Shown piece by piece: positions 1 to 6,221 of a stretch of DNA of 7,366 nt. A model generated the notes under the pieces. It did not search any database and was not told the origin of the DNA. It worked only from the letters and a program-made list of their open reading frames with translations. Origin of the DNA: Desulfobacterales bacterium (GTDB lineage: Bacteria > Desulfobacterota > Desulfobacteria > Desulfobacterales > Desulfosalsimonadaceae); the NCBI GenBank assembly GCA_018399455.1, contig JAGYOT010000085.1, positions 1 to 7,366 of the forward strand, written 5' to 3'. Positions within the stretch are counted from its first letter, which is position 1; every line of letters starts with the position of its first letter. Both the position numbers and the translations under genes were made by a program.

Positions 1-227
1 ACGGCCCGGGAAAACGGCGCATGCTCAACGCCGCCCGGCCGGGGCGGAAACTCCAGGTAGTATGGAAGGGGCTTGTTTCTCCACTGCATCGCTCCGAGAA
101 GGGGTAAGGCGATGATAATTCCCGCGAGGACCAAAAATATCAGAACGGACACGAATATTCGGTAACTTACAGTATCAGACATCGAATGTTGCAGCCGGAG
201 ATCGCGATGTTTGTCCTGCCTTTGCAT
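1..227 (-). CDS. Unrecognised membrane protein, N-terminal part (runs off left edge)
   Basis: An open frame of 75 codons starts at an ATG (225-227, minus strand) and runs to the window edge without a stop, so only the N-terminus is present. A good Shine-Dalgarno sequence (AGGAG, 5 nt before the ATG) supports this start; a second in-frame ATG at residue 16 has no such site. After a charged, basic N-terminus (MQRQDKHRDLR) there is one clear membrane helix at about residues 21-46 (core FVSVLIFLVLAGIIIALPLL), followed by a proline- and aromatic-rich segment (KPLPYYLEFPPRPGG). The charge pattern suggests N-in topology, with the following segment outside the cytoplasm. I do not recognise the family and assign no function. 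It is transcribed divergently from the marR gene, across a 209-nt shared region. I saw no convincing promoter for it. Confidence 0.6.
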   Translation of the reverse strand, partial: MQRQDKHRDLRLQHSMSDTVSYRIFVSVLIFLVLAGIIIALPLLGAMQWRNKPLPYYLEFPPRPGGVEHAPFSRA

Positions 228-380
228 CAATACTCCTATGGCACGTTCTGCACCTCTAGTTGAATTGAATGTAAGACCAAGGTAATGGGATTAAAGCCAT
301 AAATCAAGCCCCAAAATCGGCTGTTCACATTCGCCCCGGCCTTCTGCTCAGCTTTTTACCGAACCAACAGTATTTTTTTA

Positions 381-409
381 TTGACACGGCTGGCGGGCCA
401 TACTAAAAA
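381..409 (+). promoter_or_regulatory. Probable sigma-70 type promoter of the marR gene
   Basis: A perfect -35 box TTGACA (381-386) is followed after 17 bp by a -10-like TAAAAA (404-409, 4 of 6 matches to consensus). Transcription would start near 416, inside the palindromic element at 411-428 and about 20 nt before the marR ATG. The -35 is strong and the -10 is weak, so the exact -10 placement is uncertain. Confidence 0.55.
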
Positions 410-410
410 T

Positions 411-428
411 TTGTTCGTATACAAAGGA
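411..428 (+). promoter_or_regulatory. Putative MarR operator 1 (autoregulatory)
   Basis: The 18-bp element TTGTTCGTATACAAAGGA is centred on GTA|TAC, and 6 of 9 positions are symmetric. It matches the element at 923-940 at 14 of 18 positions. It lies just downstream of the -10 box, covering the expected transcription start, and its right end overlaps the AGGA Shine-Dalgarno sequence of marR. A bound dimer here would block transcription of the regulator's own gene. Palindromes of this size are typical MarR-family sites; binding by this particular protein is inferred from position and from the repeated motif. Confidence 0.6.
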
Positions 429-436
429 ATTATCCC

Positions 437-859
437 ATGACCCGATTGCCCGAGGACTTACCGGAATGCATGGTTTTTTTGCTGGGCAAGGCCTACCAAA
501 AGGCTCACGGCGATTTCAACCAGCGGCTGCGCCCCTATGGACTGACCAACATGCAGCATCTGGTCCTGGAAGGACTGTGGTACCAGCCCGGCATGACCGC
601 TACTGAACTCTCAAAGCTCCTGATTCTGGACAAAGCGACGCTTTCCGGGGTTTTGGATCGAATGACCGAGACCGGTTGGATTATAAAGTCGCCCGACCCG
701 CAAGACCGCCGGGTTCAGAGGATTTATCCGTCTGAGGACGCTAACCGGTTAAAACCGGAATTGATTGAAAAACGAAAAGAAGCCAACCTGGAAATCCTGG
801 AGCGGTTTACTCCGGAAGAGCGGATCCTCTTTAAGCGATTTCTGCGCGATATGATTTAG
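437..859 (+). CDS. MarR-family transcriptional regulator
   Basis: This 140-residue protein has the usual MarR length and layout. An N-terminal dimerisation helix (about 8-32) leads into a winged helix-turn-helix. The helix-turn-helix spans about 53-80 (MTATELSKLL, then the recognition helix LDKATLSGVLDRM). The wing at 84-98 carries the family's typical DPQDRR motif, and C-terminal helices at 101-140 complete the dimer. MarR proteins are usually ligand-responsive dimeric repressors. The start ATG has an AGGA Shine-Dalgarno sequence 8 nt upstream, overlapping operator 1. The next gene in the same direction is an acyl-CoA dehydrogenase whose upstream region carries a second copy of the same operator. 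The natural ligand is therefore plausibly an acyl-CoA or a related acid; this is inference. No terminator is visible after it, so read-through into the dehydrogenase is possible. Confidence 0.92.
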   Translation: MTRLPEDLPECMVFLLGKAYQKAHGDFNQRLRPYGLTNMQHLVLEGLWYQPGMTATELSKLLILDKATLSGVLDRMTETGWIIKSPDPQDRRVQRIYPSEDANRLKPELIEKRKEANLEILERFTPEERILFKRFLRDMI

Positions 860-922
860 CCCGCCTCAAGTAAGGAGCCAACCGCATTGGGCTGCGCTCC
901 GGGAAAGGGATATGCAGCCATA

Positions 923-940
923 TAGTTAGTATACAAACTA
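923..940 (+). promoter_or_regulatory. Putative MarR operator 2, upstream of the acyl-CoA dehydrogenase gene
   Basis: TAGTTAGTATACAAACTA is a near-perfect palindrome (8 of 9 symmetric pairs) sharing the core GTATACAAA and 14 of 18 bases with the element in front of marR. A TATAGT (921-926), one mismatch from the -10 consensus, overlaps its left edge, but no good -35 box sits at the right distance. It lies 52 nt before the dehydrogenase start codon. A small inverted repeat ATATG-cagc-CATAT (910-923) touches it. The natural reading is that the neighbouring MarR protein represses a second promoter here. Confidence 0.65.
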
Positions 941-991
941 GATTAATACCGATGAAAACCGCCATCATTATCCAAACAAAGGAGGACACCC

Positions 992-2692
992 ATGCTGCTT
1001 AACCCGAAGACCGAAACGTTTGCGCATCTGGATCCGGCATCCCGGGAACTGATGCAAAAAACCGTTGCCTTTTTTGAAGCCAAGGGAAAAGCCAGGCTCA
1101 AAGAAGCCCACCACGAGCGCCGCTGGTATGAAGATTTTATCGGGTTTCTAAAAGAAAACCAAGTGTTTGCCAAACTTCTCACTCCCTCTTCCTATGCCGG
1201 GGAGGATTCTGATGCGCGCTGGGATAGCTTCCGGAACTGTGATTTCAACGAAATCCTGGGCTTCTACAACCTCTCGCACTGGTATGCCTGGCAGGTCACC
1301 ATCCTGGGGCTTGGTCCCATCTGGATGAGCAAAAACGAGGCCATTAAACAAAAAACCGCAAATCTCCTGAGGGAAGGAGGAATCTTTGCCTTCGGTCTGT
1401 CCGAACGCAGCCATGGGGCGGACCTCTATTCATCGGAGATGAGCCTGACCCCTTTAGGAAAGGGGAAGTACGTTGCAGACGGGGGCAAATACTATATTGG
1501 AAACGGCAACCAGGCCGCCCTTGTCTCCACCTTCGGCAAAGACTCGGAGACTGATGAATATGTTTTTTTTGCCGTCAGCCCGGAACACGAAAACTATGAC
1601 CTCATCCAGAACGTGGTGGACTGGGAGGGTTACGTGGCCGAATACGCCTTGAACAGCTATCCCCTAACCGATGCTGACATCCTGGAATACGGCAGGGAAG
1701 CCTGGGATGCGGCGCTCAATACCGTCAACGTAGGCAAATTCAATCTGGGCTGGGGGGCCATCGGCATCTGTACCCATGCCTTCTATGAGGCCTTAAATCA
1801 CGCAAGCCACCGTAATCTCTACGGCAGGTTTGTAACTGATTTCCCCCACATCAAGCAGCTGTTTGTCGATTCCTACGCCCGGCTGGCCGCGATGAAGCTT
1901 TTTTCCCAGCGGGCCACCGACTATATGCGCTCCGCGTCTGCCGGAGATCGGCGCTACCTCCTTTACAATCCGATGGTCAAGATGAAGGTGCCCACCGAGG
2001 GCGAAGCGGTTATCAACATGCTCTGGGATGTGATTGCCGCCCGGGGCTTTGAAAAAGACGTGTATTTTGAAATGGCGGCAAAAGACATTCGCTCTCTGCC
2101 CAAACTTGAAGGCACGGTTCATGTCAATATGGCTCTGATCATCAAGTTCATGGCCAACTACTTCTTCAACCCGGCCGAATTCCCCGAGATCCCAAAGCGG
2201 GATGATGCGGCAAACGATGACTTTCTGTTTAACCAGGGCCCCACCAAAGGTCTGGGGAAAATCCGGTTCCACGACTACCATATCGCTTACAATAGTGTTG
2301 ACACCCCAAACATCACTATCTTCAAAAAACAGATACAGGCCTTTACCGAATTTCTGCTCCAGGCCGCCCCTTCAAAAGAGCAGGCCAAAAATATTGATTT
2401 CCTTCTCACCATCGGCGAAATATTTACGCTGGTGGCCTACGGTCAGCTCATTATTGAAAAATACAACATGGAAGGCTTCGACTCCGACCTTCTCGAGCAG
2501 ATCTTCGATTTCATGGTCAGGGACTTTTCCCGGCATGCGCTGGAGGTCTTTTCCAAGCGCGACAGCAGCGAGAAACAGCAGGAGATGTGCCTTAAGATGC
2601 TTAGAAAGCCCGTGGTGGACGAGGCCCGCTTTGAACGTTTCCTGGCAAACCACGTCTACGCGCTCAAGGATGCCTATGAAATGACCCCGTAA
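992..2692 (+). CDS. Acyl-CoA dehydrogenase family protein, long form
   Basis: This 566-residue flavoprotein would oxidise an acyl-CoA to the 2-enoyl-CoA and pass electrons to an electron-transfer flavoprotein. The architecture fits the family: a helical N-terminal domain (about 15-125), a beta middle domain (about 130-225) with FAFGLSERSHGAD (132-144) and KYYIGNGNQAALVST (166-180) at the flavin/substrate positions, and a helical C-terminal domain (about 245-390). LEGT at 372-375 matches the family's (Y)EGT motif, so Glu373 is the likely catalytic base. The enzyme is much longer than the usual ~380 residues because of a further mostly helical region at about 400-566. The start is set by an excellent Shine-Dalgarno sequence (AAGGAGG, 979-985, 6-nt spacer). 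The gene follows marR by 132 nt, with operator 2 between them, and ends at a strong terminator. Substrate chain length cannot be read from the sequence. Confidence 0.88.
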   Translation: MLLNPKTETFAHLDPASRELMQKTVAFFEAKGKARLKEAHHERRWYEDFIGFLKENQVFAKLLTPSSYAGEDSDARWDSFRNCDFNEILGFYNLSHWYAWQVTILGLGPIWMSKNEAIKQKTANLLREGGIFAFGLSERSHGADLYSSEMSLTPLGKGKYVADGGKYYIGNGNQAALVSTFGKDSETDEYVFFAVSPEHENYDLIQNVVDWEGYVAEYALNSYPLTDADILEYGREAWDAALNTVNVGKFNLGWGAIGICTHAFYEALNHASHRNLYGRFVTDFPHIKQLFVDSYARLAAMKLFSQRATDYMRSASAGDRRYLLYNPMVKMKVPTEGEAVINMLWDVIAARGFEKDVYFEMAAKDIRSLPKLEGTVHVNMALIIKFMANYFFNPAEFPEIPKRDDAANDDFLFNQGPTKGLGKIRFHDYHIAYNSVDTPNITIFKKQIQAFTEFLLQAAPSKEQAKNIDFLLTIGEIFTLVAYGQLIIEKYNMEGFDSDLLEQIFDFMVRDFSRHALEVFSKRDSSEKQQEMCLKMLRKPVVDEARFERFLANHVYALKDAYEMTP

Positions 2693-2699
2693 AAACAAA

Positions 2700-2743
2700 A
2701 AAAGCCCCGGTTTGCTGCTTGATAGGCAACGCCCGGGGCTTTT
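2700..2743. terminator. Bidirectional rho-independent terminator
   Basis: An 11-bp stem AAAAGCCCCGG (2700-2710) pairs with CCGGGGCTTTT (2733-2743). The 22-nt apical part can itself pair TTGC (2712-2715) with GCAA (2726-2729). The + strand ends in TTTTT and the minus strand in a long T-rich run ending in TTTTTTTGTTTTT. It lies 8 nt after the dehydrogenase stop and about 50 nt after the end of the converging CsgG-family gene, so it can serve both. Confidence 0.9.
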
Positions 2744-2794
2744 TACCCATATTGCCGCGGCGGGATGATTGCAATGCTGTTATCCGCCGAGGGA

Positions 2795-3592
2795 TCAATA
2801 CTTCATGTATTCCTCAGGGGTGTTTTCGGTAATGTATTTGACCGCATTATAGATGCAGGTCCGAATCGCCTTTTCCATCGGCGTTTTGGCATATGCACCA
2901 AGACCACCGCCCATGGCGCCGGAGCCCCCGGCGATACCGGCCAGAGCCCCAAGATTGACGTCTTTGGCTTCACCTTCAACACGGGTGGCGGAGAGCACCT
3001 CAGAGGTCCGGGTATCAACCAGACGAATATCCATGGCCATTTTTGACTTTTTCATCGAGCCCATAACACCTGCAAGCTTGCCCAGGGTGCCGCCCCCGAT
3101 GCCACCGCCGACGCCGGAGGAGCCCGGATCCCAGCCGGTGACCGCCCCCATGATGAGAAGATCCGCGCCCTTGATACCGCCTCTTTTAATGCCGCTTTTG
3201 TCAGAGTAGCCCTGTTCGGAAAGGGACATTTCCTGCTGCAAAGAAGAGATGTTCTGCCGCTCCAACACCCGGTATCTCTTGGATTGAACCATCGTGGTGG
3301 TCAACATGTCCCGCAGGCCCGTCGTATAACCGTGCTGTCTGGAGTGGGAGATAGTGATGGGCTGGCCGCCCATGCCGGTGATGGTGGTTTGTCCGCCGCT
3401 GCCCCCCACTTTCCATTCAAAATCCGCAACCGCAACTTTTGCCTTGGGTCCGTTATACGGCGGCAGCTGCATTTCCGAGCCGGTGTCGGTAGTAGCTGTA
3501 GGCTTGACCATAGACTCCATGCAGCCGGTGAGGGATAAAAAACATACCGCCACAAAACAGACACATCCGATTAAAACAATCTTTTTTCTCAT
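2795..3592 (-). CDS. CsgG-family outer-membrane lipoprotein
   Basis: This 265-residue protein has a signal peptide and lipobox at residues 1-24 (LSLTGC, lipidated Cys24). Residue +2 is Met rather than Asp, which fits outer-membrane sorting. The mature part follows the CsgG/HfaB pattern: AKVAVADF (51-58), a helix leading to RYRVLERQNISSLQQE (106-121), GADLLIMGAVTGW (142-154), and AMDIRLVDTRTSEVL (186-200). CsgG itself forms the curli export pore, but many relatives are envelope lipoproteins of unknown role. Three glycine-rich stretches (63-76, 157-177, 214-233) are striking; two of them fall roughly where CsgG has its membrane-spanning hairpins. The ATG at 3592 is chosen because it has a GGAGG site and starts the signal peptide directly; the frame is open to a GTG at 3649, which would add 19 polar residues. 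No csgA, B, E or F homologue is in view. A promoter lies upstream, so it is probably transcribed separately from the TonB operon. Confidence 0.87.
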   Translation of the reverse strand: MRKKIVLIGCVCFVAVCFLSLTGCMESMVKPTATTDTGSEMQLPPYNGPKAKVAVADFEWKVGGSGGQTTITGMGGQPITISHSRQHGYTTGLRDMLTTTMVQSKRYRVLERQNISSLQQEMSLSEQGYSDKSGIKRGGIKGADLLIMGAVTGWDPGSSGVGGGIGGGTLGKLAGVMGSMKKSKMAMDIRLVDTRTSEVLSATRVEGEAKDVNLGALAGIAGGSGAMGGGLGAYAKTPMEKAIRTCIYNAVKYITENTPEEYMKY

Positions 3593-3663
3593 TACAGCCC
3601 TCCAATATGAACAAGATGAATCGGGGTAAGCATCAAGAGGTGGATTCACACAGATGACGCCTT

Positions 3664-3691
3664 AATATAAAAGTGAAAAAAAAGGTATCAA
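3664..3691 (-). promoter_or_regulatory. Probable sigma-70 promoter of the CsgG-family gene
   Basis: Read on the minus strand, TTGATA (3691-3686) and TATATT (3669-3664) each differ from consensus at one base and are separated by 16 bp of T-rich sequence. Transcription would start near 3657, giving a leader of about 65 nt before the ATG at 3592. This argues that the lipoprotein gene has its own promoter, despite lying 212 nt downstream of the TonB operon on the same strand. Confidence 0.6.
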
Positions 3692-3729
3692 ACTTTGATT
3701 ACGATAGCAACAATTAGATTCTTCGATAA

Positions 3730-3744
3730 GGGCTAAAAAAGCCC
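3730..3744 (-). terminator. Small hairpin, possible weak terminator of the TonB operon
   Basis: GGGCT (3730-3734) and AGCCC (3740-3744) form a 5-bp stem around a 5-nt loop (AAAAA on +, TTTTT on the minus strand). It lies about 60 nt downstream of the TPR gene stop in the direction of transcription. There is no proper T-tract after the stem on the minus strand (TTATCGAAG follows), so intrinsic termination would be inefficient at best. Confidence 0.25.
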
Positions 3745-3766
3745 AACCCGGTCATCCGCCGCTTAT

Positions 3767-3790
3767 TTTATATAACCATCCGGATATAAA
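3767..3790. repeat. AT-rich inverted repeat, 7-bp arms
   Basis: TTTATAT (3767-3773) and ATATAAA (3784-3790) are exact inverted repeats separated by 10 bp (AACCATCCGG). The element begins 15 nt past the stop codon of the TPR gene. It could be an RNA hairpin at the operon end or a protein-binding site. The arms contain only A and T, so chance occurrence is not excluded. Confidence 0.3.
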
Positions 3791-3804
3791 CCAACAAGAG
3801 GAAG

Positions 3805-5043
3805 TTATCGCATTGACAATTTAATCCCGCTCTGCTGCGCCGCTTTCTTCGCGTCTATTAAATCATCCACCAGCGCAAGGGCGGATTTTGCCCAAAAACC
3901 GTATGCCCCGGATTTGGAGGCACCTGAAAAGGCCCTCTGAGCCAGATCCCATTTGTCCAGCTCCATCGCACAAAAACCCATCATCAAATGCGCCCGGTCA
4001 TCTTCGGGGTCATGCCTGATAACGGTTTCAAAGGAATCCAGGGCCTTCTGGAACTGACGATTCCTGTAGTAAAAATCGGCCCGCATCTTGTAACGCCCGG
4101 TTGTCGGCTCCTTATCAATGGCTTTGTCAATGTATGTCACCGCCGTTGCATATCGAAGCGCCCGGGCATAGGCTCTGGCAAGCTTTTCATACTGCGCGGG
4201 GCTTAAACTGTCGCCATAGCCTTTTTCAATACAACGAGCGGCCTTGAGCGGGGCGTTTAAATAAAAATACATCTCTGCCAGATTATCCCATGATTGCGGT
4301 TTTGCAGAATCAATCTCGTAGGCGACAGTCAGGGCGGTCGCCGCGCTTTTGTAGTCGTCTCGGTTTAAATGCAGTTTGGCCAGAAGCTTCCAGTAATCCG
4401 GATTATCCCGATCACTTTCCAAAAGGGGCGTGAGTGCGGTTTCGGCCGCATCCCAATCCTCAAGCGACACATGCGTATGAACCAGCAGTTTCCGCCACTC
4501 CGGTTTTACCTCTGCTGCGGAGCCGATCAGCCGGGAGAGGGTCTGTTTGGCCCTGGAAAAATTTTCCGCATTGTAATAAGAGGATCCGGCCTTGAACAAA
4601 AGGCTGATATCGGGGTTTTCACTTTCCAGTTCGAAGGCTTTGACAAAATGATCGCCGGCTGCCCCGAAATCCCGGTTCAGATAGCATGCCACCGCATAGT
4701 TCTGGTGAAGGGAGGCATTTTTCGGAAAACAGGTCAGTCCCCTTCGATAGCTAGTGCAGGCCTGATCCAGGTTATCCTGCAGGAACCAGGTGTTTCCTAA
4801 AAGCCAGTAGACTTCGGCCCGTGCTTCCTGGGCATGATCTTTCAAATAGGCCGAAAGGATCTCCCGCGCCTTCTGATATTGCTCCTGATCAAGCGCCTCC
4901 TGAGACTTAACCAGCGCGCTCCGGGTGGCCGGCGACAACCGTCGGGGTTTCTCAGCCGCATCAGCCGGGGCTGGCATCAACGCGGCCGCGACAAAAAGAG
5001 CGATCATCAGCGCCCAAGCCGGCATTATCTTATTCTGTTTCAT
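3805..5043 (-). CDS. Periplasmic TPR protein of the TonB cluster
   Basis: This 412-residue protein starts with a Sec signal peptide: basic MKQNK, hydrophobic core at about 9-24, and likely cleavage after Ala29 in PAPADA|AEKP. The rest is almost entirely tetratricopeptide-like helical pairs. Recognisable units are at about 44-72, 76-107, 110-141, 146-172, 184-210, 215-246, 249-275, 284-312, 316-347 and 350-376 (for example AEVYWLLGNTWFLQDNLDQA and YKMRADFYYRNRQFQKALDS). TPR arrays bind protein partners; no catalytic motif is seen. It is the last gene of the ExbB-ExbB-ExbD-TonB series, the position a TPR gene takes in Vibrio TonB2 loci, so an accessory role in the periplasmic TonB complex is likely. 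The ATG at 5043 has GGGGG 8 nt upstream and opens the signal peptide directly. The frame is also open to a GTG at 5100 that overlaps the tonB stop as GTGA and would add 19 residues. Confidence 0.85.
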   Translation of the reverse strand: MKQNKIMPAWALMIALFVAAALMPAPADAAEKPRRLSPATRSALVKSQEALDQEQYQKAREILSAYLKDHAQEARAEVYWLLGNTWFLQDNLDQACTSYRRGLTCFPKNASLHQNYAVACYLNRDFGAAGDHFVKAFELESENPDISLLFKAGSSYYNAENFSRAKQTLSRLIGSAAEVKPEWRKLLVHTHVSLEDWDAAETALTPLLESDRDNPDYWKLLAKLHLNRDDYKSAATALTVAYEIDSAKPQSWDNLAEMYFYLNAPLKAARCIEKGYGDSLSPAQYEKLARAYARALRYATAVTYIDKAIDKEPTTGRYKMRADFYYRNRQFQKALDSFETVIRHDPEDDRAHLMMGFCAMELDKWDLAQRAFSGASKSGAYGFWAKSALALVDDLIDAKKAAQQSGIKLSMR

Positions 5044-5096
5044 GGTCATAACCCCCGCTTTCTTGTTTTGGTTTGTATAAACGGCCCATCCAGCCG

Positions 5097-5771
5097 TCAC
5101 ATTTCAAATTTGATGGGGACGGTCACCCTTGTATTAACCGGCTCCCCGCTGAAATAACCAGGTTTGAACCGCCATTTACGAACCGCCTCTATGGCGTTTT
5201 CTTCAAAGATCCCTTCAGGTCTGGCCCGAACCACCTTAACGTTTCGCACCCTCCCCTCACGATCGACAACGAAGCGAAGCATCACCCGGCCATTGATTTC
5301 CTTGCGCCGGGCTTGAGCGGGATAGATCGGCTGAATCCGGTTGATGATCCGCGGCTTGTGATCCAGATCGCTCATATTGAAGACCATCTCATCCAGATCC
5401 TTGACCGGATTTGGCACGGCCACTGCCAGGCCCTGGCCTTCAGCAAAGTCGGTATTTAACTCAAATTCAGGTACTTGAAGGTTCATTTCAGGTCTGGGCG
5501 GCGGGCTCTGCTCATCGGGCATTGCGGCCTTATCCGGCAGCTTGCTGAGATCTTCATCCTTGATTTCCTGTTCCGGCGATTCCTCCTCCTGCTCGAAATG
5601 CTGTGGTTTCTGCATGGTAACTGCCGTTACGGGTTCGCCGTAATCATGCTGAGCCCGCTTAGTCTCCGCCAGCAGCGGGATCATCATAAACAAAAGCGCA
5701 TTGATAAGCGCTGTCACAACAATAATGATGATGGTATCATTGATATTTTCGTGTATGGCCGAAGCAGTCAT
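5097..5771 (-). CDS. tonB: TonB family energy transducer
   Basis: This 224-residue protein has the classical three-part TonB layout. A single N-terminal inner-membrane anchor (about 13-34, TIIIIVVTALINALLFMMIPLL) is followed by an acidic, proline-containing periplasmic linker (about 50-145; SPPPRP at 89-94). The C-terminal TonB domain (about 148-224) has PIYPAQARR (148-156), GRVMLRFVVDREGRV (161-175) and AIEAVRKWRFKPG (193-205). It would carry proton-motive-force energy from the ExbB/ExbD channel to TonB-dependent outer-membrane receptors. The linker lacks the Glu-Pro/Lys-Pro repeats of E. coli TonB. The position corresponding to E. coli His20, judged by the I-H-G/I-N-A match, is Asn24, and the membrane helix has no histidine. 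The gene follows exbD with an 11-nt gap and is clearly co-transcribed. No receptor gene in the window shows which substrate is served. Confidence 0.92.
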   Translation of the reverse strand: MTASAIHENINDTIIIIVVTALINALLFMMIPLLAETKRAQHDYGEPVTAVTMQKPQHFEQEEESPEQEIKDEDLSKLPDKAAMPDEQSPPPRPEMNLQVPEFELNTDFAEGQGLAVAVPNPVKDLDEMVFNMSDLDHKPRIINRIQPIYPAQARRKEINGRVMLRFVVDREGRVRNVKVVRARPEGIFEENAIEAVRKWRFKPGYFSGEPVNTRVTVPIKFEM

Positions 5772-5782
5772 GTCTGGCAGCC

Positions 5783-6199
5783 TCAGGATTTGGGTTTGCG
5801 GGCGGCAATACTGATGTTTTTGACTCCCGCCAGCCGGCAGCCGTCCAGAACCTGAATCAGTGTATTGGTGGTGCTCTGCTTGTCTGCCGCGATGACCACG
5901 GATCCTTTGGGAGTTTCCATGACATACTGCTTCATGCGGGGTTGAACGGATCGAACATCCACGCGCTTGCCCTGCATAAAGACACTGCCGTCCTTGTCAA
6001 TACCAATGATCATATTGGTTGCGGCCTTGGTTGCGGCCGACTTGGCCACCGGCCGCTCCACATCCACGCCCGCCTCTTTCACAAAACTGGTCGTCACCAG
6101 AAAAAAAATCAGCAGGATAAAAACCATATCCAGAAGCGGTGCCATATTGATCTCCGGGGCGCCGGAGCGTCGATTGCGTATGTTGCGAATGCCTTCCAT
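5783..6199 (-). CDS. exbD: ExbD/TolR family biopolymer transport protein
   Basis: This 138-residue protein matches ExbD/TolR in size and layout. It has a short basic cytoplasmic N-terminus (1-17), the signature INMAPLLDMVFILLIFFLVT (17-36) with the conserved proton-pathway aspartate at Asp24 (equivalent to E. coli ExbD Asp25), and a periplasmic domain (about 45-138) with VVIAADKQSTTNTLIQVLDGCRLAGV typical of the family. It sits as a dimer inside the ExbB pentamer and helps convert proton flow into force on TonB. It lies between exbB and tonB (gaps of 22 and 11 nt); an AAGGG lies a few bases before its ATG. The tonB neighbour favours ExbD over TolR. Confidence 0.93.
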   Translation of the reverse strand: MEGIRNIRNRRSGAPEINMAPLLDMVFILLIFFLVTTSFVKEAGVDVERPVAKSAATKAATNMIIGIDKDGSVFMQGKRVDVRSVQPRMKQYVMETPKGSVVIAADKQSTTNTLIQVLDGCRLAGVKNISIAARKPKS

Positions 6200-6221
6200 A
6201 ATCCCTTATCCGTCTGCTCCT

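Noticed and set aside
874..900. GGAGC...GCTCC inverted repeat after marR as a terminator
   Set aside because: The stem is only 5 bp with a 17-nt loop and no T-tract follows, so it is not a credible terminator.
1793..2281. 162-codon open frame on the minus strand inside the acyl-CoA dehydrogenase gene
   Set aside because: It is antisense to a well-supported family member, has no Shine-Dalgarno support that I could see, and its translation resembles no known domain. It is a shadow of the real gene.
2202..2684. 160-codon open frame on the + strand, shifted relative to the acyl-CoA dehydrogenase
   Set aside because: It overlaps the dehydrogenase in another frame, its translation is rich in Ser, Arg and Trp with no domain pattern, and the dehydrogenase frame is intact to its stop. 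There is no sign of a frameshift.
2795..3649. Longer version of the CsgG-family gene starting at GTG 3649
   Set aside because: It would put 19 polar residues before a complete lipoprotein signal peptide, whereas the ATG at 3592 has a GGAGG site and starts the signal peptide directly. The promoter at 3664-3691 fits either start.
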